Notes under the pieces: model-generated
Seen by the model: only the letters and a program-made list of their open reading frames with translations
Databases searched by the model: none
What the model was told of the DNA's origin: nothing
Program-made: the position numbers and the translations under genes
In this document: piece by piece, positions 19,735 to 31,100 of the stretch
Layout of the letters: the number at the start of each line of letters is the position of its first letter
Position numbering within the stretch: position 1 is the stretch's first letter
DNA from: Entoloma clypeatum
Taxonomy: Eukaryota > Basidiomycota > Agaricomycetes > Agaricales > Entolomataceae
Length of the DNA: 64,000 nucleotides
Direction of reading: 5' to 3'
NCBI GenBank assembly: GCA_963565915.1
Contig: OY751492.1
Span: forward strand, 434,001 to 498,000

Positions 19735-21610
19735 AATGTCAGCCAAAAGCAAACAAGGGCAAATAGCCTGCTCTTGTTTGGATGTGCATCATGTGCACAT
19801 CAAATGTGTCAAATAAATGTAAACACACTTACAAAAAACATCACACATCTGCCTACATGTCTTACACAGGAGCAACACAGTTTGTGCACAATATCAATTA
19901 AGTATTATAGCATCATATGTCACTTTCTATGTATTTATTTTGTGAAATTTTGCCACGGATGTTATGATATAGTGATGGGGTGCTCCCACCAAATAATAGT
20001 AAACAATGCACAGGTGTGCTTGGCCCCTTCCTCATAGTCTAATAATAGGTTGAGATAATAGAACTATACATGGGATATGTATGCACTTTCTGAAACACCT
20101 TATATAAATTTTAGAAGTCCAGATCAGATAGGAATAATTAAATGTGCATATTTCAGTAAAAGTGTTATATCTCCATAATGAATGCACCAAATTTGAAAAA
20201 CAGATGTGCTGTAAGGTCCCTTGAATGAGGAGAATCCGAAGCTGAAACAAAAATTTTTGGTCAAATTTTCAACCTATTTTGCTTCTATTCACCTTATTAA
20301 GTCCTTGGGCTTTATTTGAATGATCTGAGTAGGTTTACATACAATGTTTCAAGGGTGTATATACAGTACATATAGACTACAGTGGTTGTGGAAGGGAAGA
20401 AGTAAGCAAATGTTGTTTTTGTGTTTGAAAAAACCTATGATGATGCACTGTTGATCATGATTTACAGTGTGCCATTGTTTTGATGCATCATTTCAGAATT
20501 CTACCTACATAGCTCATGTATCTAACTGGTTATATGCTTACTATTAGCTTCTAAGTATCTCTACATAAGTTACAAACTATTTTTAGGACTTACAGTGCCA
20601 CGGATTGGGCATCAAAGGCACAAGTTTCAATGATGTGCATTGCTTGGCATTGATGCCAAGCACTCTTGGCAATTGCTGAAAGTATTCACCTTATTAAGTC
20701 CTTGGGCTTGATTTGAATGATCTGAGTAGGTTTACATACAATGTTTCAATGGTATATATACAGTACATATAGACTACAGTGGTTGTTAGTGTTTGAAAGT
20801 TCAGTCCAGTCCGGTTTTTTGCAAAAAAACTAAGAACCTAGAACCAAGACTGGTTGAGTGGTTTCTCCAAAAAACTGAAACCAGGACTGGACTGGTCAAA
20901 GACTGGTGAACCAGTCTTTCCTTTCTCAAAAAAGTAAACCAGGACTGGTTCAAACTGGTTTAAACTGGTCATTTTCCAATTTATTAAAACTATTTCAAAA
21001 TATCATTTATAACACATTTCAAAACATTTTATAGAAGCTTTGATGAACAAAATCTATGTGAACCTATATGAACCTGTGTGAACCTATGACCAGTTTACAT
21101 TTTTTGAGTCTCAAATCAAGACTGGTGTTGAACCAGTCTTCGTTTTTTCCAAAATTTGAAGAACCTGAGACTGGTCAATCCTCAAAAATCTGAAACTTGA
21201 GACTGCAGTCCAGTCTCTCACCAGTCTTTACCAATCTGGTTCTGGTCCAGTTCTAGGTCTTTGAGACTGGACTTCAAAACACTAGTGGTTGTGAAAGGGA
21301 GGAAGTAAGAAAATGTTGTTTTTGTATTTGAGACAACCCATGATGATGCATTGTTCATCACGATTTACACTGTGTTTTTGATGCATCATTTTAGAATACA
21401 GAATCTCTAGTATATATAGCTTGAGTACCCAACTATATATATATACTTTTTATGACTTTATATCCATCTGTTCATGAATTAAAAGCTATCTTGAGGCCTG
21501 TGTTGCCATGGTTTGGGCATTGAGGCTTTGAGTTTCAATGATGCACATTGCTCGGCATTGAGTACTGAGTGCCAAGCACTTTTGGCAATTGCTGAGAGTT
21601 GTATTTTAAA
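19735..21610 (+). repeat. Repeat R1, copy 1, with an internal ~407-bp tandem duplication
   Basis: This AT-rich non-coding repeat shares blocks with 22461-23700, 24826-26200 and 33351-33787, for example CAAATAATAGTAAACAATGC. Within it, 20287-20693 is directly repeated at 20694-21600, the second unit being lengthened by the MITE at 20787-21284. No TIR, LTR or poly(A) defines its ends. Confidence 0.6.
20787..21284 (+). mobile_element. TAGTGTTT-family MITE, full copy
   Basis: 498 bp with TIRs TAGTGTTTGAAAGTTCAGTC and TAGTGTTTTGAAGTCCAGTC, flanked by the perfect 8-bp duplication GTGGTTGT. ACTGGT/ACCAGT words recur throughout. The 8-bp TSD indicates a hAT-type transposase in trans. Confidence 0.92.
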
Positions 21611-21689
21611 TACAACAACCAGCGAAACGGCCTTTTCCACAGTCTTTTTACACCTTGCCACCCACTCGGGCCCAACGACCTCAACTCAA

Positions 21690-22215
21690 GTACTCATCTT
21701 CAATGCCCTTTCTTGACACTCACTGCCCTCAACTTGCGCTCAATGACCACCACTCGAGCTGAACACCCCTCTTTTACGCCCAATGCCCTTACTCATGCCC
21801 CACACCCCCTACTTGTGCCCAATGGCCCCTGCTCATCCCCAATGGCCCCTACTCACATCCAACGGCCTCGAATCACCTCCAATGCCCTCCGTTCACACTC
21901 AATGCCCTCCGTTCACACTCAATGCCCTCAACTCATGCTCAACGGCACCTGCTCATGCCCAACATCTCTTACATGCGCCCAACGGGCTCAACTCACCTCC
22001 AACACCCTCCCTTGATGCCCTCAACTCACACCCAATGGTCCTCTCTCACGCCCAATGGCCCCGCCTCATGGCCCCTCTAATGCCCAACACCTTCAACTCA
22101 CGCCCAACCGCCCTCTCTCACACCCAATGTCACCTCCAGCACCCAACACTCTGGACTTGTGCCCTTGTGCCCCATGGTCCTCTCTCATGTCCAATGGCCA
22201 TTTCTGGTGCCTAAC
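21690..22215 (+). repeat. ~20-bp minisatellite array
   Basis: Units such as AATGCCCTCCGTTCACACTC recur with 20-bp spacing (two identical neighbours near 21880-21920). It is the same family as 3640-4150. Nothing else is seen in the interval. Confidence 0.7.
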
Positions 22216-22250
22216 CACATCCCCCCACATTATAGATCCTATGTATATAT

Positions 22251-22460
22251 GTAGACGCAAATTACAGGCCACTTTGCACTCAAAAAACCGGTTCAGACCA
22301 ATTCAGACTGGTTCGCTCCATCCTCTGTGGAACCCATGGACCAGTCCTATGTGGACCGGTCCGGTTTTTCCATACTTGGTGGTATATGAAGACTGGTCTT
22401 GGTCTCGGTCCATGCCCCTTGGATGCAAAAAACTGAACTGAACTGAACCCCCAAACACTA
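22251..22460 (+). mobile_element. TAGTGTTT-family MITE, short variant
   Basis: The right end ...CCCCCAAACACTA fits the family and GTATATAT flanks both sides (22243-22250, 22461-22468). The uninterrupted target (GTATATATTCTGAGC) is present in the second R1 copy at about 24832. The left TIR is strongly diverged. Confidence 0.65.
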
Positions 22461-23700
22461 GTATATATTCTGAGCTTTTCGGCATGTGTGCTTCTCATTG
22501 CACAGTCAGTAATGGGTGGATGTGTTGGTTCAATGTTGCATGATGCGCAACACACACACATCACACATGTCTAATACATGTAAACAAATCTCCAAAAATA
22601 TTGCACATCCTCATTATCTCTACACAGGAACAAGTAAACTTTTCTACTATATCAGTTAGATAGGGGAGCATGTTGTATCATCAAGTATGTATTTATTTTA
22701 TCAAATTTTGCCATGGATTCCAAGTTATAGAGGTCCCATGGTCTGAATCAAATAATAGCAAACAATGCACAAAAGACATCATACAGGAATGCAGTGCCTT
22801 CCTCATGATTTGATAATAGTTTGAAGTGATAGAACTCATGACTGCATATGTATTCATCTTGTGTGTGACACACTTTGTATAATTTTGAGAAGTCCAGATA
22901 TGATAGAAATAATCAAATGTGCAGATTTGAGAAAAAAAGTGTCATATCTCTCTAAGAAATGAACCAAATTTGAAAAATGAAGGTGTCCTGAAAAGTTTTG
23001 GTCAAATTTTTGTTCTGTTAAGTCCTTGAACTTTATTTGAATGGTCTGAGGAGGTATACATACAATATTTCAATGGTACATGTAGATTAAAGTGGTTGTG
23101 GAAAGGGGCAAGGAAGAAAACATGGCTTTTGGTGTTTGAGAAAACTCATGATGCACTGTTGCATCATGATTTTGCCTGTGTTTCAATGTCTCATTTCAGA
23201 ATACAGGTTCTCTATCATATATAGCTAACTGTATAGATACTTTTTATCAGTTCATAGGCATCTATTCATTAGTTAACAAGCATATTTGGGGCCCATGAAG
23301 TGGTGAATGTAGGAAACATGATTCAGTCAAGTGGTATTCTGAGTGATATTTTGGACAAAGTCTTAGTCTTCCACATTGCATGAATTCTCTTGGTGCCTTT
23401 TGTATTGAGTAGACATACATCTGACACACCCTATACAACCAAGTATAGATTTATTGACCATAAAATAATAATGCTAGATGATGAATAGATATCTTGGATG
23501 TGCAACCTGTCTCCCACTTTTCAACACCTGATCTATACATTGTATGCCATTTTCTATTATGTTGAGGCCAACTTACACTATGGAATAGCCATACATAGGT
23601 GTCCTGATTGCATTGAAGGCATAAAATGATGATCTGTGCCCTGCATGAGTACATACATTTCTGCTCTTTTCACCACAATCTACCCCTGCTGTGGTGTCCA
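22461..23700 (+). repeat. Repeat R1, copy 2
   Basis: This copy and 24826-26200 run in parallel with high similarity by eye from TCTGAGCTTTTCGGCATGTG to CCACATAACTGG-like ends. It is AT-rich and no protein is encoded. It continues into R2 at about 23790. Confidence 0.65.
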
Positions 23701-23789
23701 CATATCTTTATCCATATCCCCACATAACTGGAAATGAACCCCCAGATGGTCCCCCAGTGGAGAGAGAGCTGTATCTCAAGGCAAGGTAT

Positions 23790-24130
23790 GTGCTCCTGCT
23801 CACTCCACAGTCTGCTGACACTCAAGTCTTGCTTTTGCCAGTGAGCCATCGATTTGCCAATGGTCTTTCACTGGTTTTTAACAGTGATGTCTTTTGCCAG
23901 TCAATTATATGCCGAGCTGTCATTAGCATTGTTCTTTTGATTTGCAGTGTCACCAACACTCAAGGCTTGGTTTCACCAGTGCCCCATTGATTCACTGATG
24001 GCCTGTTGCCAGCCTGTTGCTGGTCTTTTGCCAGTTTTTTGCCATGGTGTCTTTTGCCAGTCAATTAGATGCCAATCTGTCATTAGCATTGTTCTTTTCA
24101 TTTGCAGTATGGCCAACACTCAAAACATTT
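23790..24130 (+). repeat. Repeat R2: ~150-bp units with TTTGCCAGT/TTGCCGG words
   Basis: Two tandem units share GTCATTAGCATTGTTCTTTT, a GTGTCTTTTGCCAGTCAATTA block and a CACTCAAGGCTTG block. The same unit occurs inverted at 24465-24790 and, with intact CGCC/GCCGG words, at 32620-33260 beside a DNA-transposon terminus. It is probably the subterminal region of an element A/B relative. Confidence 0.55.
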
Positions 24131-24174
24131 GAGGTATAATTAGATTAATACCAAAATAAATACAATATTACCAC

Positions 24175-24372
24175 TAGTGTTTGAAGGTTCAGTCTACATA
24201 GACCTGAACTGAACTGAACTGAACTGAAAAATAGATCATGTTGGACTGAACCGTGGTCTAAGATCTATACTTTTTTAGAAACTTTAGACTGAAGTTCAGT
24301 CTAGATTTTTTTGATTTGATTTAGACTGCAAAAGGACTGGTCTAAGCAGGTCTAGACCGGTCTTTTTGCCCT
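24175..24372 (+). mobile_element. TAGTGTTT-family MITE, right end not found
   Basis: The left TIR is TAGTGTTTGAAGGTTCAGTC and ACTGGT/AGACTG words follow, but there is no right TIR or duplicate of the left flank ATTACCAC. Confidence 0.5.
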
Positions 24373-24464
24373 TTGGGATATACCTCCAACTCCCCCCCCC
24401 CCTAATATTCTACTATTTTTGGAGATTTTTCAGTATTTTGTATAATATTCTAGCAAAAAACTGG

Positions 24465-24790
24465 GGAAGGACCGGCGACGAACCGGTGACATGGCGACAG
24501 GCCATCGGGGAATGGGTGGGCCACCGGCGAAACCAAGTCTTGAGTGCCGGCAACACTGCAAATGAAAAAAATGATGCTAATGACAGATCAGCATATTATT
24601 GACTGGTGAAAGACACTATGGCGAAAAACCGGTGAAAGACCAGCAACAGGCCATTGGTGAATGAATGTGCCACCGGCGAAACCAAGTCTTGAGGGCCGGC
24701 AACACTGCAAATTAAAATAACAATGCTATCGACAGATCAGCATATCATTGACCGGCGAAAGACACCACAGCAAAAAACTGGCAAAAAAAA
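24465..24790 (-). repeat. Repeat R2, inverted copy
   Basis: Two units read in the opposite direction to 23790-24130, with CCGGCGAAACCAAGTCTTGA and CCGGCAACACTGCAAAT blocks. CCGGCGAA is the same word that fills element A. Confidence 0.55.
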
Positions 24791-24825
24791 CCAGTTTGTG
24801 CTGCTCATGACTGATTGAATAAAAA

Positions 24826-26200
24826 TCCATGTATATATTCTGAGCTTTTCGGCATGTGTGCTCCTCATTGCACAGTCAGTAGTGGGTGGATGTGTTGGTT
24901 CAATGTTGCATGATGCGCAACACACACACATCACACATGTCAAATACATGTAAACAACTCTCCAAAAATATCGCACATCCTCCTCATTATCTCTACACAG
25001 AAACAAGTAAACTTTTCTACTATATCAGTTAGGTAGGGGAGCATGTTGTATCATCAAGTGTGTATTTATTTTATCAAATTTCACCGTGGGTTCTGAGTTG
25101 TAAAGGTCCCATGGTCTGAACCAAATAATAGTAAACAATGCACCAAAGACATCACGCAGGCATGCACGGTGCCTTCCTCATGATTTAATAATAGTTTGAA
25201 GCAATAGGACTCATGACTGCATATGTATTCACCTTGTGACACACTTTGTATAATTTTGAGAAGTCCAGATATCATAGAAATAATCAAATGTGCAGATTTG
25301 AGGAAAAGTGTCATATCTCACTAAGGAACGAACCAAATTTGAAAAGTGAAGGTGTTCTGAGATCCCCTGAATCTGGAGAATCCAAAGGTGAAATAAAAGA
25401 TTTTGGTCAAATTTTCAACCTATTTTGCTTATATTCACCTTATCAAGTCTTTGAACTTTAGTTGAATGGTCTGAGGAGGTTTACATACAATGTTTCAATG
25501 GTATACAAACAGTACATGTAGACTAAAGTGGTTGTGGAAAGAGGAAAGGAGGAAAACATTGGTTTTGGTGTTTGGAGTAACCCATGATGCACTGTTGCAT
25601 CACAATTTTGCCTGTGTTTTGATCTCTCATTTCAGCATACAGATTCTCTATCATACATAGCTTGAGTATCCAACTGTATATATACTTTTCATGAGTTCAT
25701 AGACATCTATCCATTAGTTAACAAGCATATTTGTGGCCCATCAAGTGGGAAATGTAGAAAACATGATTTTGTTCCCAACACTGTCATTGTTATGCACATG
25801 GGATTCTGAGACATATTTTGGACAAAGTCTTATCTCCAGTCTCCCATATGGCATGGATTCTCTTGGAACTTTTTGTATCAAGTAGATGTACATCTGATAC
25901 ACCCTATACAACCATCTATAGATTTATTGACCATACAATAATAATGCCAGATGATGAATACATAGACATTTTTGATGTGCAAGTTGTCTGATACTTTAAC
26001 ACCTATCTATACATCACAGCATTTACTATTGATGCGTTGAGACCTACTCACACTAGAGAATAGCCATACACAGGTGCCCGGATTGCACCACAGGCATAAA
26101 ATGATGATCTGTGCCAAAGATGAGGACATACATTTCAGCTTTTTTCACCATGTTCTATTTCTACATGGTATCCGCATATCTTTATTCATATCCTCACTGG
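24826..26200 (+). repeat. Repeat R1, copy 3
   Basis: This is the longest copy and largely parallels 22461-23700. It ends at a perfect short hairpin (26199-26223). Gypsy-2 lies 140 bp further on, and the sequence after Gypsy-2 (32466 on) resembles the R1-R2 junction at 23720, so Gypsy-2 inserted near the R1 end. Confidence 0.65.
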
Positions 26201-26362
26201 AGTAGGGCCTCTGGCCCGACTCCACACAATCACGTGATGTAGACTACATAGCATGTTCTGCATGTTGTAGAGAGACCATCAGCTATCGATATGCGCTGTT
26301 GTGCCTGCTTCCTCCTCTTGTCGAGCCTCACTCTGAGCTTGCCTAGCCGCTCCCCACCTCTC

Positions 26363-26795
26363 TGTAAGGGCAACCACTTTCACTTTTCACTTTTCCTTTC
26401 CTTTCTTCCTTTCCTTTCTATTCCACCATCTCCGACGTCCTCCGATCGTATCCGCTGTCTCCGACATCTTATCCGCCTCTCCGCATCCGACGACTCTGCC
26501 CCCATCCACTACTCCGCACGTCGGATCGCAGGTACTATCATTCATCTCGTTTCCATTCATCCCCCATCCCTACTCCCAACCATTACTCATCATTCCTATG
26601 TCTCGTTTTATCTTTTATTTCATATCTCATTTTACTATTTATCTCGCTAGCTTGCAGGGGAATCCTTAGAACTTTCTCTTCGGATCTCCCTTGCAAGGTG
26701 TGTGTTGTATTACTTATCAGACTGCTCAATCTAATCTTCGGATCTCCCTTGCAAGTATCTGAGTTTGAGTCTTGGATCGTAAGGTCGCCCTTACA
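26363..26795 (+). mobile_element. Gypsy-2 5' LTR
   Basis: 433 bp with pyrimidine-rich CTTTTCCTTTCCTTTC near 26395 and many TCCGA/TCCGC words. The direct repeat TCTTCGGATCTCCCTTGCAA occurs twice near 26681 and 26738. The primer-binding site should follow at 26796 (GTAGAAAGTTCTC). Confidence 0.93.
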
Positions 26796-26956
26796 GTAGA
26801 AAGTTCTCATCTAATTGGACCGGGTCCGATTGCATCGTTGTCACGATTCCGCGCTTCGGAGTAGCTTCGTCCGCGTCCGACTCCGATACATCTCACACCC
26901 CTTCCAGTTCTTCTAATTACCTCTCCGTAACCGGTGATTCTGCTCCGCGCATAGTA

Positions 26957-28111
26957 ATGGACGACCCCAATCGCCTTGAACAGCTCGAGCACGAGTTCCA
27001 GGAACAACGTCAAACTCTCGCTGATATCTCTACTCAACTTGACCAACTCCTCCTCGCCTTCAACGCAATTCCTGCCCCAGCTCCGCCACCTATCCCACCT
27101 GCTCCCGCACCCGCACCTCCACCTGCTCCGCTCGCTCCGGCCAATCCGGGCGTGCGTCAAGCAAAACCCGCCAATCCGTCAGACTTCAACGGATCGCGCG
27201 CAAATGGCTGGACCTTTCTAAACTCCTGTGAATTGTTTATGGGGCTGGCTCCGGAACAGTTCGCAGACGACCACGCTAAAATTTATTGGGCCTTATCTTT
27301 CATGAAGAGTGGACGCGCAGCACGCTTTGCGGATCGCATTATCCGACAAGAGCGGAGGACCGGTGCTCCGCCTTATCGGACTTGGGTGGACTTCCGCGCC
27401 GTCTTTACAACGGAGTTCACTCCGAAGAATGAGGAACAGGACGCGAGACTGATCCTCGAAGGAGAATCCTATTATCAAGGTCAACGGGATGTCGAGACCT
27501 ATATTGACGAGTTCAAAGACTACATTGACAAAGCAGGCTATCAGGAGGATACCAATATAGTACTCAAATTCCGCCATGGTCTCCGTTCCGACATTCAGAA
27601 CGAGATCGCCACCCTGACCCACGGACGGCCTGCGGACGACAACCCCGATGAGTGGTACTCTGCAGCACGAGTCAACGACGACAATAGAATTGCCAACAAA
27701 GCCTTCAAAGCCACTGCTCCGACCCGCACATCCGCCTTCCGCAACGTCGTCGGACCAAGAGTACCTGGCACCTCAGTATTCCCTCGCCCCTACATTCCAT
27801 TCACTCCGCGTCCAGCTCCGCTCGCATCCGCAACCGCTCCGCCGACAAGGGACCCTAATGCAATGGACATTGATACTTCACGCGTCAAAGGCAAGAATGC
27901 CAATGCATGCTTCAGATGTAACAAAACGGGTCACTTCAGTCGTGAATGCCCCCTTCGCTTCGACGTCCGATTCATGACGATGGAGGAACAAGACGAGTTT
28001 ATCATGGAACAACTCGTGGTCAAGGACGCGGCGGAAGGCAACTCCGTTCCGCCCACGGAGTCTGCGGAGTCGGAGGGAGGACAGGAGGATTTTCCTCCTC
28101 ACAACGAGTGA
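26957..28111 (+). CDS. gag: Gypsy-2 Gag
   Basis: 384 residues starting MDDPNRLEQLEHEFQEQRQT (coiled coil), a Pro/Ala-rich linker (residues ~36-70), the retrotransposon Gag core with FMGLAPEQFADDHAKIYWAL and LEGESYYQGQRDVETYIDEF, and a CCHC knuckle CFRCNKTGHFSREC near residues 317-330. Gag packages the element RNA in cytoplasmic particles. The frame ends at 28111 and overlaps the pol frame by about 165 nt in the -1 register, so pol is probably made by -1 frameshifting; I see no canonical slippery heptamer. Confidence 0.93.
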   Translation: MDDPNRLEQLEHEFQEQRQTLADISTQLDQLLLAFNAIPAPAPPPIPPAPAPAPPPAPLAPANPGVRQAKPANPSDFNGSRANGWTFLNSCELFMGLAPEQFADDHAKIYWALSFMKSGRAARFADRIIRQERRTGAPPYRTWVDFRAVFTTEFTPKNEEQDARLILEGESYYQGQRDVETYIDEFKDYIDKAGYQEDTNIVLKFRHGLRSDIQNEIATLTHGRPADDNPDEWYSAARVNDDNRIANKAFKATAPTRTSAFRNVVGPRVPGTSVFPRPYIPFTPRPAPLASATAPPTRDPNAMDIDTSRVKGKNANACFRCNKTGHFSRECPLRFDVRFMTMEEQDEFIMEQLVVKDAAEGNSVPPTESAESEGGQEDFPPHNE

Positions 28112-31100
28112 ACAGTGCGCCCTCGTTGTCTACTAAAAATCGTTATGCTGCCTTATTTATGGAACAATATGATCCTATACCCTCCATCTCTAAGCCTGCA
28201 AACGATCCTATAGTCGCACCCAACTCCGCAAACCCTATCCGCATCCGCTTCTCTAAGTGGGAGCGGCGGCTTCCAAAACAATATGTTCTCGCCGCAGCCG
28301 CTCGCTCCGACAATTCCCTCGAACTAGACATAGTTCTCGAAACTACCGACACTAAAGACATACTATCACAAAAGGCCTTACTCGACAGTGGGGCAACAGG
28401 ATCGTTTATTGAACGTACTCTGGTCGAGAAACACCGACTCTCTACTCGAAAACTACAACGCGCAATTCCGGTATACAACATCGACGGAACTCCGAATGAG
28501 GCCGGAGCAATAACGGAGGTGTTGGACGTAGTGCTCCGCTATCGGGATCACTCGGAACGGACCCAGCTTGCAGTCACAAGTTTGGGAAAACAAGAAATCG
28601 TGTTAGGCTTCACTTGGCTCAAAGAACACAACCCCGAGGTAGATTGGACTTCAGGGGAAGTGAAGATGAGCCGGTGTCCTGCACGATGTCGGACATGCCA
28701 ACAGGAGGCAGCCCAAGAGCGGAAGGAGCGGAAGTTCGAACAAGTCCGCATCCGAGCCTGTCGGATGGGTTCCACTCCGACGTCCGGTCTAGAGGAGGAG
28801 GCTCCACGCGGCCCATGGGTGGAGGATGTCACAGAAGGAGAAGAAACGGAGGAGTTAGCGGAAGACGATGAGGAAGAGGATGAGTTTGAGGAGGGAGACC
28901 GCCTTTTTGTCGGAACAGTACCTGCGGAGGCGGAGTTCATCCGCGCTTCATCCAATATCTCGCAACGTCTATCGGAGGCCTTCCTCAGTAACCAGAAACC
29001 CAAATCTTTCCGCGATTCCGTAACAGACCACTTGTTTGATTTCGAAGACGTATTCTCAAAGACCTCTTTCGACACCTTACCGGAAGAGCGGACGTGGGAC
29101 CACGCCATTGAACTTGTTCCGGACGCCTCTCCGGCGGGTTGTAAGGTATATCCGCTCGCCCCGAACGAACAGAAAGAACTCGACGCGTTTTTGGAGGAAA
29201 ACCTTGCAACTGGTCGGATCCGCCCTTCCAAGTCTCCGATGGCATCTCCGGTGTTCTATATCAAGAAAAAGGATGGCTCCCTTCGTCTTGTACAAGACTA
29301 CCGGTCACTCAATTCCAAAACTATCAAAAACAAGTATCCGCTTCCGCTCATATCCGAACTGATCAATAAACTTCAACGCGCTCAATACTTCACCAAACTC
29401 GACATCCGCTGGGGTTACAACAATGTACAGATAAAGCCCGGAGACGAGTGGAAGGCCGCTTTTCGGACCAATCGCGGACTCTATGAACCATTGGTGATGT
29501 TCTTCGGCCTCACTAATAGTCCATCCACATTCCAGACTATGATGAACGAGATCTTTCAGGACCTTATCACTGAAGGTGTAGTTTGTGTTTACCTTGACGA
29601 TATACTCATCTTCACGGAGACCCTTGCGGAACATCGGAGGGTCACACGGATTGTACTGGAACGACTTTGCGAACACAAACTCTATCTAAAACCAGAGAAA
29701 TGCGAGTTTGAGCAAACGCGCATTGAATACTTAGGCCTTATTATTGAACAAGGACGCGTAGAGATGGATCCGGTGAAAGTAGCGGGGGTCGCGGAGTGGC
29801 CTGCTCCGACAAACGTCCGAGAAGTACAGTCCTTTCTGGGGTTCACTAACTTCTATCGCCGTTTTATTGAAGGGTTTTCGGACATCGCGCGCCCTCTTTT
29901 CGAGCTCACGAAGAAGGGGCACCTCTGGTCTTGGAGGGAGGGAGAAGTGTCCGCATTTGCGGAGTTGAAGCGGAGGATTACATCCGCTCCGATCCTGGTC
30001 TTAGCTGATCATCGAAAGGAGTGGCGGGTAGAAGCGGATAGCTCGGACTTTGCAACCGGAGCAGTACTGTCCCAACCAACAGAGGACGGTAAGTGGCACC
30101 CTGTCGCATTCTATTCCAAAAGCCTCAGTCCGGTGGAACGCAACTACGAGATCTATGACAAGGAGATGTTGGCAGTGGTCCGCGCATTAGAGGAGTGGAG
30201 GCACTTCCTTGAAGGAGCGGAGAAGACAGTGGAGATTTGGACGGACCACAAAAATCTTGAGTACTTCATGACAGCTCAAAAACTAAATCGACGACAAGCT
30301 AGATGGTCCTTATACCTCGCTCGTTTCGATTTTAAAATGCACCATCGACCTGGAAAGTCAATGGGCAAGTCCGACGCTTTGTCCCGACGAGCGGACCACG
30401 GAGACGGATCGCGGGACAATGAAAACATCATCCTTCTTCGACCAGAATTGTTTGCAGTGCGAGCAATGCGTGGGGTAACTGTTCAAGGGGAAGAACGCGA
30501 CGTCCTCTGCCAGGTCCGACAGGGAATCCGAGAGGGGCTACTGGAGGATAGTGTGGCGGAGGTCGTCAGATCCCTTCCGACCGTCGGAGCGGGGTCCGTC
30601 CGAAGTGCGGAGTGGAGGCAAGCGGAAGGTTTGCTCTACTTCAGGGATCGTATCTATGTTCCTAATAATCCCCAACTGCGTCATCGGATCCTCACACAAC
30701 ACCACGACACTCCGGTGGCCGGACATCCGGGACGGTGGAAAACCTTGGAACTGGTGTCGCGCAATTACTGGTGGCCACACATGTCTCGTTTAATAGGTCA
30801 ATATTGCAAGACATGCGACTCATGCCTCCGCACCAAGGTCCGACGCACTCCGCCCTCCGGAGAGCTCAATCCACTACCGGTCCCCACGGAGCGGTGGCAA
30901 GTAACCAGTGTCGACTTCATTACTGAACTACCAGAAGCCCACGGCTACGACGCTATCATGGTGGTAGTGGACTCAGTAGGGAAGCGGGGACACTTCATCC
31001 CGACGCACTCCGACATCTCCGCACTCGGGACTGCACGCTCCTATATTCAAAACGTCTGGAAACTCCACGGACTACCGGAGGCCATTGTCTCCGACCGCGG

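Noticed and set aside
28548..29231. 227-codon minus-strand frame in Gypsy-2
   Set aside because: It runs antisense to intact protease/RT coding sequence and has no domain.
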